Shown here: positions 1 to 6,454 of the stretch, one piece after another
Layout: each line of letters starts with the position of its first letter
How positions within the stretch are numbered: the first letter of the stretch is position 1
Source of the DNA: Bacteroidales bacterium UBA6366
GTDB lineage: Bacteria > Bacteroidota > Bacteroidia > Bacteroidales > UBA932
Reading direction: 5' to 3'
DNA: 23,236 nucleotides
Assembly (NCBI GenBank): GCA_002438845.1
Contig: DJRG01000066.1
Location: forward strand, 1 to 23,236
Program-made: the position numbers and the translations under genes
Notes under the pieces: model-generated
Told to the model about the DNA's origin: nothing
The model's input: only the letters and a program-made list of their open reading frames with translations
Databases searched by the model: none

Positions 1-442
1 TCGGTCTGCCGAGCTTGTAGGTCAACTGAAGACAGAACTCCATCATTGGGATGCGGATGCCGACTGTGCCGTCAGTGGCCACGGTGTTGTGCGCGAGGTG
101 GAACCGGTCTGCTTTACATGGCTCTCCATCTGTAGGAGCCGGGTAAGTTTTTGCTCCTGGGTAGATCAAGGTCATCGGCCTATCATTGACCTCGACTAGA
201 TCTATGGCCATTGGAGGAATTTCCTTCACGTACAGCGCAATCTGATCAAGGCTGTTGGCTAACAGAACCAGCGACTTACTGTCAGAACGATGCTTGATTT
301 CGTAAATCTTTGCGACGGCCTCCGGGTTGGTCGCATCGCAGCCAAGTCCCCAGACCGTGTCGGTAGGGTAGAGGATGACTCCTCCCTCTTTAAGAACCTT
401 CAATGTCTCATTAAGAATCTCGTCTATAGTCTTCTTTTGCAT
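1..442 (-). CDS. tsaC: Threonylcarbamoyl-AMP synthase, Sua5/YciO/YrdC family (3' end cut by window)
   Basis: The ORF starts at the ATG at 442 and runs off the left edge, giving 147 residues without a stop. Family members are usually about 190-210 residues, so roughly a quarter is missing. Residues 25-37 (YPTDTVWGLGCDA) and the basic stretch KHRSDSKS at 50-57 match the nucleotide-binding face of the YrdC fold; NDRPMTLIYPG follows. The family makes threonylcarbamoyl-AMP from threonine, bicarbonate and ATP for the t6A modification of ANN-decoding tRNAs in the cytoplasm. The start lies 13 bases after the rsmE stop, so both genes are probably co-transcribed, linking two translation-related modification enzymes. 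The C-terminal Ser/Asn motif that separates true TsaC from the YciO paralogue lies outside the window, so YciO is not excluded. Confidence 0.85.
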   Translation of the reverse strand, partial: MQKKTIDEILNETLKVLKEGGVILYPTDTVWGLGCDATNPEAVAKIYEIKHRSDSKSLVLLANSLDQIALYVKEIPPMAIDLVEVNDRPMTLIYPGAKTYPAPTDGEPCKADRFHLAHNTVATDGTVGIRIPMMEFCLQLTYKLGRP

Positions 443-455
443 ATTCGTAAATTTT

Positions 456-1181
456 TCAATCCATAAAGTGCAGGTAGCAGGCCGTCACCGCCGTCACAGC
501 CGCCGTTTCGATCCGCAGGCGGCTTGGCCCGAGGTGAACAGGCACAAAACCATGCTCAATCGCCAGATGAGCCTCTTCTGGAGAGAAATCCCCCTCAGGT
601 CCGATCAGCACCGTGATTGGCGAATCGGCTGGAACATCTTTCAAAACATCCTCTATTGATCGCCTGGAAGCCTCACCTTCAAAGCAGTAGCAAATCATCT
701 TGACAGAGGAGTCCTCTGAATGCCCCAGAATGAAATCCCGGACGGACACGGGCTCTTCCACCACCGGCAATTTGGCCTTAAGACTCTGCTTCATGGCCGA
801 CATGACAATCTTGCGTGACCTCTCCGCCTTGAACACCTTGCGCTCGGAACGTTCCCCGATGACCGGAGAAATCACATCCACACCAAGTTCTGTGGCCTTT
901 TCCACGAACCACTCGAAGCGGTCGTTGTTCTTTGTCGGACACACCGCCATATTTAATGAATATGAGTGCCCTCCCCATCCGGGCACGGTTTCCAGAATCT
1001 CCGCCGCCGCTCCTTTGGGAGAATCCCCTGTCAGGCGGCAATGGTACATGTTCCCGATGCCGTCAACCACGGTGACCTCGTCCCCGGCCCGATGCCGGAG
1101 AACCTTCACGCAGTGAGCGCTCTCGTCGGCATCCAGCAGGGCGGAAGCCCCGTCGATCTCGTAGGTGTAAAAAATCTCCAT
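456..1181 (-). CDS. rsmE: 16S rRNA (uracil-1498-N3)-methyltransferase RsmE
   Basis: This is a 241-residue SPOUT-class methyltransferase of normal family length. RsmE methylates N3 of U1498 in 16S rRNA using S-adenosylmethionine. The N-terminal part (1-70) resembles the PUA-like RNA-binding domain. The C-terminal part carries the knot motifs GPEGDF (194-199) and LRIETA (222-227), which form the SAM pocket. CPTKNNDRFEWFVEKATELG (81-100) is the conserved core helix. I chose the ATG at 1181 (MEIFYTYEI) because it matches usual family starts; the in-frame ATG at 1247 would add 22 residues that overlap the divergent neighbour's promoter. The gene leads an operon with the YrdC-family gene. A -7 box (TATCTTTG) lies only four bases upstream of the ATG, so the mRNA may be leaderless. 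Confidence 0.93.
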   Translation of the reverse strand: MEIFYTYEIDGASALLDADESAHCVKVLRHRAGDEVTVVDGIGNMYHCRLTGDSPKGAAAEILETVPGWGGHSYSLNMAVCPTKNNDRFEWFVEKATELGVDVISPVIGERSERKVFKAERSRKIVMSAMKQSLKAKLPVVEEPVSVRDFILGHSEDSSVKMICYCFEGEASRRSIEDVLKDVPADSPITVLIGPEGDFSPEEAHLAIEHGFVPVHLGPSRLRIETAAVTAVTACYLHFMD

Positions 1182-1185
1182 GGTA

Positions 1186-1216
1186 CAAAGATACAACATT
1201 GAATAAGAAAGACTAA
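1186..1216 (-). promoter_or_regulatory. Promoter of rsmE-yrdC
   Basis: On the minus strand a perfect Bacteroidota -7 element TATCTTTG occupies 1193-1186, with TTAG (three of four matches to TTTG) 19 bases upstream. The ATG at 1181 follows after four bases. Confidence 0.65.
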
Positions 1217-1221
1217 CTTTG
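1214..1221 (+). promoter_or_regulatory. -7 element of the DUF5009 gene
   Basis: TAACTTTG matches TAnnTTTG exactly and is followed after four bases by the ATG at 1226. No good -33 box is seen at the usual spacing. It lies back-to-back with the rsmE promoter, so both divergent promoters fit in about 35 bases. Confidence 0.55.
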
Positions 1222-1225
1222 TGCC

Positions 1226-2356
1226 ATGAAAAAGCGTTACGAATCACTGGATGTCCTGAGAGGACTAACAGTCGCGTTTATGTGCATAGTGAACAATCCT
1301 GGATCCTGGGCCCACATATTCCCGCCGCTCAGGCATGTCGGTTGGGTTGGCTGCACACCTACCGACCTGGTTTATCCGTTCTTTGTGTTCTGCATGGGCT
1401 GCGCCATGGCATTCTCTTTCTCAAAGTACGAGAAGGCGACCACCAAGGCGTACCTCAAGGTGCTCAAGAGAGGTGCGTTGATTTTCCTTGTCGGCTTTGC
1501 CTTGAATCTGTACCCGTTCTTCCCGACCTCAATGCATGACGAAACTTGGACGTTCGGGCAGAATTATCTCTACTGGCTTCAGCATAAACGAATATTCGGT
1601 GTCCTCCAAAGAATAGGAATGGCTTATGCCATCGCCGGTTGCCTCGCTCTTTGGCTCAAGAAACCAGGCAAGATCATGGCCGCGATCGCGACCCTATGTG
1701 TGACCTACACGGGAATATTACTGCTCTTTGGCCGCGATCCTGGTGCGTTTACCCTTGAGGGAAATGTCTCCGTGAGGATTGACACCTGGCTTGTCGGTGG
1801 TAATCATTGCTATCACGGCTACGATGGCACCAATTTCGATCCGGAAGGTCTTCTCGGTTCGATGACCGCCGCTTGTTCCTGCCTTCTTGGTTACCTTATC
1901 GGCTCGATGATCCTTGGCTCGCAAAGGAATATGTCCGCCACTGGCAATTCCCCGGACAGGGTTGTCAACAGAATCTTCGTCTATGGCTGCCTGTCCTTGA
2001 TCCTTGGCGTGGTCCTAAGCATCTGGATCCCGATCAACAAACCTCTTTGGTCTGTCTCCTATGTCTTTTATGCCGGGGGCTGGGCGATGCTTGCGCTGGC
2101 GTTCCTTGCCTATCTGCTTGACGTCAAGGGTTACGAGAAGCCTTTCGTGCCTTTCAAGGCAATGGGCATGAACGCATTGATGGCCTTTGTGTTCTCCGGA
2201 GTCATCGCCAAGAGCTACGGATTCTTCGGCTTCGCCCCGAGCCGCTACTTCGGTGCCAATGAGTACATGTCCCTGCTGTGGGCCCTGATCTTCGTCTCTG
2301 TCATATTCAGCATCCTTTGGATCCTTTACAAGAAGAAGATTGTGATTAAACTGTAA
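1226..2356 (+). CDS. DUF5009 / HGSNAT-like membrane acyltransferase
   Basis: This 376-residue, very hydrophobic protein has about ten membrane segments. The N-terminus SLDVLRGLTVAFMCIVNNPG (7-26) and the segment from H37 to G58 (RHVGWVGCTPTDLVYPFF at 36-53) match the NagX/COG4299 family, related to human heparan-alpha-glucosaminide N-acetyltransferase. In that enzyme the histidine in the equivalent place carries the acetyl group across the membrane from cytoplasmic acetyl-CoA to an external amino sugar; here it would be H37. The substrate in this organism is unknown; a sugar of the envelope or of imported glycans is an inference. The phosphoesterase gene follows after five bases, so the two are probably one transcript. 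The ATG at 1226 is preceded by a -7 box at four bases. Confidence 0.85.
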   Translation: MKKRYESLDVLRGLTVAFMCIVNNPGSWAHIFPPLRHVGWVGCTPTDLVYPFFVFCMGCAMAFSFSKYEKATTKAYLKVLKRGALIFLVGFALNLYPFFPTSMHDETWTFGQNYLYWLQHKRIFGVLQRIGMAYAIAGCLALWLKKPGKIMAAIATLCVTYTGILLLFGRDPGAFTLEGNVSVRIDTWLVGGNHCYHGYDGTNFDPEGLLGSMTAACSCLLGYLIGSMILGSQRNMSATGNSPDRVVNRIFVYGCLSLILGVVLSIWIPINKPLWSVSYVFYAGGWAMLALAFLAYLLDVKGYEKPFVPFKAMGMNALMAFVFSGVIAKSYGFFGFAPSRYFGANEYMSLLWALIFVSVIFSILWILYKKKIVIKL

Positions 2357-2361
2357 GTAAA

Positions 2362-2883
2362 ATGTTCGTAGGGTTGATTTCCGACACTCACGGAGTCTTC
2401 GCTGATGATGTGAGGAAGTTTTTGGAGCCAGTGGACCGGATCTGGCACGCGGGAGATTTCGGCACCCTCCAGTGCGCTCAGGACATCGCGGCGTTCAAGC
2501 CTCTTGTCGGAGTCTACGGCAACTGCGATGGCCTGGATGTTAGACATGAATATCCGGCTTTTCAAAGTTTTGAATGTGACGGTCTTAGAGTTTTGATGAC
2601 GCACATCGGGCTTCGCACGGGCAGCTACTGGGCTTACAACCCGCACCAACCCATGTACGATCTGCGTGCCAAGGCTTTGATTGATTCGTACCACCCGGAC
2701 ATATTCGTTTGTGGGCACACCCATATTCCTCAAGTCTTTCATGACAAGCGGGAAGGGTTTTTGTTCATGAACCCGGGTGCGTGTGGCTTTCAGGGCTCTT
2801 GTGACGTGCCGAGGATGGCCCTCCGCTTTCATATTGTAAGCGGAAAAATCACCGGGCTGGAAAAATGCGAGTTCAAAAGGTGA
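2362..2883 (+). CDS. YfcE/MJ0936-type metallophosphoesterase
   Basis: This 173-residue calcineurin-like phosphoesterase contains all the metal-site motifs in order: SDTHG with D8 and H10, HAGD ending at D32, GNCD with N54, MTHIG with H81, and GHTH with H119 and H121. These residues bind two divalent metals and activate water. Small proteins of this family hydrolyse phosphodiesters such as cAMP analogues or model substrates in vitro; the physiological substrate is usually unknown. The length is typical of the single-domain family. It begins five bases after the DUF5009 gene and so is probably its operon partner, although no functional link is evident. It is predicted to be cytoplasmic, with no signal peptide. 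Confidence 0.9.
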   Translation: MFVGLISDTHGVFADDVRKFLEPVDRIWHAGDFGTLQCAQDIAAFKPLVGVYGNCDGLDVRHEYPAFQSFECDGLRVLMTHIGLRTGSYWAYNPHQPMYDLRAKALIDSYHPDIFVCGHTHIPQVFHDKREGFLFMNPGACGFQGSCDVPRMALRFHIVSGKITGLEKCEFKR

Positions 2884-2912
2884 CGTAAGGATGAAAAAAA
2901 ATGTGAAAAAGT

Positions 2913-2943
2913 ATTGATAATTGCGGAAAACTATGTACTTTTG
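2913..2943 (+). promoter_or_regulatory. Promoter of the small lipoprotein gene
   Basis: ATTG at 2913-2916, a 19-base spacer, and TACTTTTG at 2936-2943 form a near-consensus Bacteroidota promoter. The predicted start is near 2948, leaving an A/T-rich leader of about 40 bases before the ATG at 2988. Confidence 0.7.
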
Positions 2944-2987
2944 CGCCTTGAAAACAAAGTTGAAAGTTACTTTTAGTTTTATTTATT

Positions 2988-3182
2988 ATGAAGAAGGTAT
3001 TTATGTCTGTTGCAGTTGTGGCTCTTATGGTAGCCGCTTCTGCTTGCGGTAACAACGCAAAGAAGGCCGAGGCTGAAACTGAGGCTGTTGAGGCTGTTGA
3101 AGAGGTTGAGGCTGCCGCTGACACAGTGGCTGCTTGCTGCGATTCAACAAAGGCTTGCTGCGATTCAGCTAAGGCTGAGTAA
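2988..3182 (+). CDS. Tiny Ala/Glu-rich lipoprotein with paired cysteines
   Basis: The protein has 64 residues. An N-terminal signal segment (MKKVFMSVAVVALMVAASAC) ends in a lipobox-like ASAC, so cleavage before C20 and lipid attachment are likely. The mature 45 residues are an acidic Ala/Glu-rich stretch and a C-terminal tail containing two near-repeats, CCDSTKA and CCDSAKA. The Cys pairs could bind metal or form disulfides; this is inference. Strong promoter and terminator signals bracket the gene as a single-gene unit, suggesting high expression of a small envelope protein. No named family is recognised. Similar small lipoproteins are common in this phylum, and the function is unknown. Confidence 0.8.
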   Translation: MKKVFMSVAVVALMVAASACGNNAKKAEAETEAVEAVEEVEAAADTVAACCDSTKACCDSAKAE

Positions 3183-3215
3183 TCAGTACATCCCCAATTT
3201 CGGGAGGCTTTTTGT

Positions 3216-3258
3216 GCGGTGTCCGGGTTCAAAGACCCAGATGCTGCAATTTTTTTTT
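3216..3258 (+). terminator. Intrinsic terminator after the small lipoprotein gene
   Basis: The arms at 3216-3228 and 3235-3247 pair over 13 positions with one mismatch and three G-U pairs around the six-base loop TCAAAG. AA and nine T's follow. The last T's also supply the -33 TTTG of the next promoter, so the terminator and the radA promoter are fused. Confidence 0.75.
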
Positions 3259-3287
3259 GCCTTAACCCGTCCATTTGCCTATCTTTG
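3256..3287 (+). promoter_or_regulatory. Promoter of radA
   Basis: TTTG at 3256-3259, a 20-base spacer and TATCTTTG at 3280-3287 match the Bacteroidota consensus. Transcription should start near 3292, giving an unusually long leader of about 145 bases that contains three copies of the palindromic repeat. Confidence 0.75.
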
Positions 3288-3309
3288 ACAGGTACAGCGC
3301 CACTCTCTT

Positions 3310-3410
3310 GGTCGCTGAGCTTGCCGAAGTGACCGACACCACCCTTTCGGTCGCTGAGCCTGTCGAAGTGACCAACACCATACATGGTGGGTTCGACAAA
3401 CTCACCAACC
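3310..3410. repeat. Palindromic repeat cluster in the radA leader (two direct copies, one degenerate inverted copy)
   Basis: Copies lie at 3310-3334 and 3349-3373, each with arms GGTCGCT and AGTGACC around an 11-base centre close to GAGCYTGTCGA. A degenerate inverted copy lies at 3391-3410. In RNA the arms pair with a G-U, so each copy can form a hairpin in the radA 5' leader. Confidence 0.85.
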
Positions 3411-3435
3411 ACAGTACGAATAAACTATTACACGC

Positions 3436-4797
3436 ATGAAAGAAAAATCAGTCTGGTTCTGCTCCAATTGCGGAAATGAGTATCCCAAATGGATGGGACG
3501 TTGTCCTGCCTGCGGTGAATGGAACACCATGGTGGAGCAAAAAGTGGCCACCGGCGGCTCCCGCAAGGCGGCGATGACGGATTCTGTGCCCGGAGCCAGC
3601 CGCAGACCGCAGAAACTGAAAGATATCGACTCCAGTTCCGAAGCGAGGCTTTCTCTGAACAATGAGGAGATTGACAGGATTCTCGGCGGAGGCATAGTGG
3701 AAGGATCTTTGGTTCTTATCGGAGGTGAGCCGGGAATAGGCAAGTCTACCTTGTCGCTCCAGATTCCGTTGGGGTGCCCGTCTCTCAAGACCCTTTATGT
3801 CACAGGCGAGGAAAGCCTCCGTCAGGTGAAGATGCGAGCGGACCGTCTTGGAGGAGACGCATCCACCTGCCAGATTTACAGCGAGACACTGATTGAGAAT
3901 GTTGTCGCGCAGGCCCGTGGGATCGAGCCAGACCTGATGATCGTGGACTCTGTCCAGACGATGTTCTCCCAGACGGTTGACTCCACTCCTGGTTCGGTCA
4001 CCCAGATCAAGGAAGTCGCCGCCATTCTTCTAAGGCTCGCCAAGGAGACCGGCATCCCTGTGATCCTGATCGGACACATCACAAAGGAGGGTTACATCGC
4101 CGGTCCTAAGGTCTTGGAACACATCGTGGACGTTGTCCTTCAGTTCGAGGGCGACAACAGAGGCTCGTACAGAATCCTGCGCAGCATCAAGAACAGGTTC
4201 GGCTCGACCTCAGAGCTGGCTGTCTTCGAGATGACCGGCAAGGGTTTGCGTGAGGTCTCCAATCCTTCCGAACTCCTTATCCCTATGCACGAGGCCGGAC
4301 TCAGCGGCGTGGCCATCAGTGCGATGCTGGACGGTACGAGGCCGTTCCTGTTTGAGGTCCAGGCACTTGTCAGCTCCGCGGCCTACGGGACGGCGCAACG
4401 TTCCGCTACCGGGTTCGATGTGAGGCGTCTGAATATGCTCCTGGCTGTCCTTGAGCGCAGGGCCGGTTTCAAACTCGCTCAAAAGGATGTCTTTCTGAAT
4501 ATGGCGGGGGGGCTGAAGGTCAGTGATCCGGCCTGTGACCTGGCGGTGATCGCAGCTGTCTTGTCCTCCAATTTTGATTTCGCCATTCCTGCGGACAACT
4601 GTTTCTCGGGCGAGGTCGGACTAAGTGGAGAGATCCGCCCTGTCGCCCAGATTGATCGCCGTGTCAGCGAAGCGGCACGTTTAGGCTTCAGGAGGATATT
4701 CATTTCATCTTTCGCCTCTATGGATTTCAAGCCGCAGGGCATTGAGGTCGTCAAGGTCGCGGATGTTCCCGCCCTCGTCCGCAGCCTGTTCAAATAA
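3436..4797 (+). CDS. radA: DNA repair protein RadA/Sms
   Basis: This 453-residue protein has the full RadA architecture. A four-cysteine zinc finger lies at C9, C12, C23 and C26. The RecA-like ATPase core has Walker A GGEPGIGKST (96-105). The family-specific KNRFG motif is at 252-256. A C-terminal Lon-protease-like domain without protease function includes GEVGLSGEIRPV and RRVSEAARLGFRRIFIS. RadA promotes branch migration of recombination intermediates and helps resolve stalled forks, acting with RecA in the cytoplasm. Length is normal. The ATG at 3436 directly precedes the zinc finger, as usual. The gene stands alone behind its own promoter and a repeat-bearing leader. Confidence 0.97.
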   Translation: MKEKSVWFCSNCGNEYPKWMGRCPACGEWNTMVEQKVATGGSRKAAMTDSVPGASRRPQKLKDIDSSSEARLSLNNEEIDRILGGGIVEGSLVLIGGEPGIGKSTLSLQIPLGCPSLKTLYVTGEESLRQVKMRADRLGGDASTCQIYSETLIENVVAQARGIEPDLMIVDSVQTMFSQTVDSTPGSVTQIKEVAAILLRLAKETGIPVILIGHITKEGYIAGPKVLEHIVDVVLQFEGDNRGSYRILRSIKNRFGSTSELAVFEMTGKGLREVSNPSELLIPMHEAGLSGVAISAMLDGTRPFLFEVQALVSSAAYGTAQRSATGFDVRRLNMLLAVLERRAGFKLAQKDVFLNMAGGLKVSDPACDLAVIAAVLSSNFDFAIPADNCFSGEVGLSGEIRPVAQIDRRVSEAARLGFRRIFISSFASMDFKPQGIEVVKVADVPALVRSLFK

Positions 4798-4825
4798 CTT
4801 CCCTTCCGCGGAACCTACCGTTCCC

Positions 4826-4849
4826 GGTCGCTGAGCTTGTCGAAGCGCC
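4826..4849. repeat. Palindromic repeat copy between radA and the 93-residue gene
   Basis: A single copy with arms GGTCGCT and AGCGCC. The flanking CC and CGG extend the stem to CCGG(t)CGCT against AGCG(c)CCGG. It lies 29 bases after the radA stop and could act as a weak transcription-end or mRNA-protection hairpin, but no T-run follows. Confidence 0.85.
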
Positions 4850-4865
4850 CGGCGAGGCCGCAGTG

Positions 4866-4896
4866 TTCGCAATTCGAAAAAAAATGCGTATATTCG
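4866..4896 (+). promoter_or_regulatory. Promoter of the 93-residue protein gene
   Basis: TTCG at 4866-4869, a 19-base spacer and TATATTCG at 4889-4896 form a promoter that differs from TTTG/TAnnTTTG by the same T-to-C change in both boxes. Spacing is ideal; the start should be near 4901. Confidence 0.55.
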
Positions 4897-4925
4897 CCAA
4901 GTTTTAAGACTAAACAAATCAAGAT

Positions 4926-5207
4926 ATGAATCTTAGAGACATCAAGAAGGACATTGAATATGTCATCGGAGCATTCATCGATGATTGCTCCCTCTTCAGC
5001 GCACTTAACCAGAAAGCTGACGATGAAGCTTTGGGCGGACTCTTTGACGAGGCCGTAAAGCTTTACAACGACCTCCGGGATAAGGTGAACGCCAAAGTGG
5101 AAGGCAAGAAGTCCGCTTACTATGCAAGCATCCGCAAGGAACTCCTCGAGAAGACCGACGCTCTGTACCAGAAACTCAGCGGACTCATCAAGACGACAGC
5201 GAAGTAA
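4926..5207 (+). CDS. Small helical protein of unknown function (93 residues)
   Basis: The protein has no signal peptide or membrane segment and looks entirely alpha-helical, rich in Lys, Asp, Glu and Leu. Segments such as DIKKDIEYVIGAFIDDCSLF (5-24) and KELLEKTDALYQKLSGLIKT look like amphipathic helices. I have the impression that very similar short proteins recur in Bacteroidales genomes, but I cannot name a family or function. The gene is monocistronic, with its own promoter and a very strong terminator, suggesting a well-expressed cytoplasmic protein. A nucleoid-associated or RNA-binding role is possible from size and charge but has no motif support. Confidence 0.8.
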   Translation: MNLRDIKKDIEYVIGAFIDDCSLFSALNQKADDEALGGLFDEAVKLYNDLRDKVNAKVEGKKSAYYASIRKELLEKTDALYQKLSGLIKTTAK

Positions 5208-5245
5208 GCCGATCCCTGTGGAGGATAACTCCCTGATTATTATTT

Positions 5246-5299
5246 AAAAACATAGTGGCACTCCTACCCGGGACAAGGGGGAGTGCCACTACGTTTTAT
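5246..5299. terminator. Strong bidirectional terminator
   Basis: TAGTGGCACTCC (5253-5264) pairs perfectly with GGAGTGCCACTA (5280-5291) over 12 bases around a 15-base loop. An A-run precedes and TTTT follows, so it can stop transcription from the 93-residue gene (+) and from galE (-), which converge here. Confidence 0.88.
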
Positions 5300-5328
5300 A
5301 TTGTTTGTCAACTATTTATCCTCCACGG

Positions 5329-6354
5329 CTATTTGCCGGCCAGATGCTTCTCCCAAGCCCAGGCCGAAGCCAGCGTGTCCTCGATCGACCTTTCGGCCTT
5401 CCATCCAAGCTCGTTGTTGGCGAGTGTCGGGTCAGCCCAGATGGCAGTCACGTCACCGGCCCTGCGAGGAGCGAACTTGTAGTTCAGCTTCAAGCCGTTG
5501 GCCTTTTCGAACGCGTTGATCAACTCCATAACTGACAGCGGTTTGCCTGTGCCGATGTTGAAGATTTCATATTCATTCTTCATCTTTCCGTCAAGCATTC
5601 TGCGTACGGCGAAGACATGTGCCTTTGCAAGGTCCACGATGTCGATGAAGTCCCTCTGGCATGTGCCGTCCGGGGTAGGGTAGTCGTTGCCGAAGACCGA
5701 GAGGCACTCCCGCTTGCCGATGGCGGTCTGCGTGATGTAAGGCACAAGGTTGTTCGGCACGCCGCGCGGAAGCTCGCCGATCAGAGCTGACGGATGCGCC
5801 CCGATCGGGTTGAAGTACCTGAGCGCGATGCCCTTGACATTTGAATATGCCTTCACGGAATCCCGGATGATGTCCTCGCACATCTGCTTCGTGTTGCCGT
5901 AAGGCGATGTGGCAGGCTGCCTCGGAGACTCCTCCGTGACAGGAAGATGCTCAGGCTCTCCGTAGACAGTGGCGGAAGAAGAGAAAAGAATATTCTCGCA
6001 TCCGTGCTTCCTGGCGGTTTCGATGACATTCATGAACGACTCCAGATTGTTCATGTAGTACTTAAGCGGCTCGCTGACTGACTCACCCACGGCCTTGAAC
6101 CCGGCGAAGTGGATGACAGCGTCGATCTTGTTGGCAGTGAACAACAACTCTGTCGCCACAGGATCGCAGAAATCCATCTTGACGAAAGGAATATCCTCCC
6201 TTCCCGTGATCTTCTTCACTCCCTCGTAGCAGGTCTCATCGCAGTTGGACATATTGTCGGCCACGATCACATCGTAACCGGCCTCGATAAGCTCCACGGT
6301 AACGTGGCTTCCGATAAATCCGGCGCCGCCGGACACAAGAACGCATTTTTTCAT
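5329..6354 (-). CDS. galE: UDP-glucose 4-epimerase GalE
   Basis: This 341-residue extended short-chain dehydrogenase has the NAD-binding motif GGAGFIGS at 9-16, the serine patch FSSSATVYGE near 124-133, and the catalytic pair Y152 and K156 in YGNTK. GalE interconverts UDP-glucose and UDP-galactose (often also the N-acetyl forms) through a 4-keto intermediate in the cytoplasm, feeding envelope polysaccharide synthesis and galactose use. Length is normal. The ATG at 6354 places the first strand MKKCVLVSG correctly. The gene is transcribed alone, from a promoter overlapping that of dacB, with a leader of roughly 60 bases that includes GGAGGT. It ends at the shared terminator. Confidence 0.95.
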   Translation of the reverse strand: MKKCVLVSGGAGFIGSHVTVELIEAGYDVIVADNMSNCDETCYEGVKKITGREDIPFVKMDFCDPVATELLFTANKIDAVIHFAGFKAVGESVSEPLKYYMNNLESFMNVIETARKHGCENILFSSSATVYGEPEHLPVTEESPRQPATSPYGNTKQMCEDIIRDSVKAYSNVKGIALRYFNPIGAHPSALIGELPRGVPNNLVPYITQTAIGKRECLSVFGNDYPTPDGTCQRDFIDIVDLAKAHVFAVRRMLDGKMKNEYEIFNIGTGKPLSVMELINAFEKANGLKLNYKFAPRRAGDVTAIWADPTLANNELGWKAERSIEDTLASAWAWEKHLAGK

Positions 6355-6421
6355 ATTTCTGAATATTTAGATTCAACTCTGTACCTCCAAAAAGTTCTAT
6401 CGAACGTGCTTGGACAGACTG

Positions 6422-6429
6422 CAAATTTA
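6422..6429 (-). promoter_or_regulatory. -7 element of galE
   Basis: On the minus strand TAAATTTG matches TAnnTTTG exactly. No convincing -33 box is seen. It lies 12 bases from the dacB -7 element on the other strand, so the two divergent promoters overlap and may compete for polymerase. Confidence 0.55.
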
Positions 6430-6441
6430 ACAATAAAACGC

Positions 6442-6449
6442 TATTTTTG
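6442..6449 (+). promoter_or_regulatory. -7 element of dacB
   Basis: TATTTTTG matches TAnnTTTG exactly and ends five bases before the ATG at 6455, predicting a leader of about one base or none. The -33 region is weak. Confidence 0.55.
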
Positions 6450-6454
6450 TATTT

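Noticed and set aside
1..25. Repeat-like stretch GCCGAGCTTGTAGGTC at the left edge
   Set aside because: It resembles the palindromic repeat only in GAGCTTGT; the arms do not match, and it is ordinary YrdC coding sequence (TYKLGRP on the minus strand).
1182..1247. Longer RsmE start at 1247
   Set aside because: It would overlap the divergent promoters and the start of the DUF5009 gene, and the added residues do not resemble RsmE.
3188..3216. Small hairpin TCCC/GGGA followed by TTTTTG as the lipoprotein terminator
   Set aside because: A four-base stem is too weak; the 13-position stem at 3216-3247 with nine T's is far better.
3310..3410. Clustered repeats as a CRISPR array
   Set aside because: Units are 24-25 bases with spacers of unequal length and mixed orientation; there are no cas genes, and the same repeats are scattered in coding DNA.
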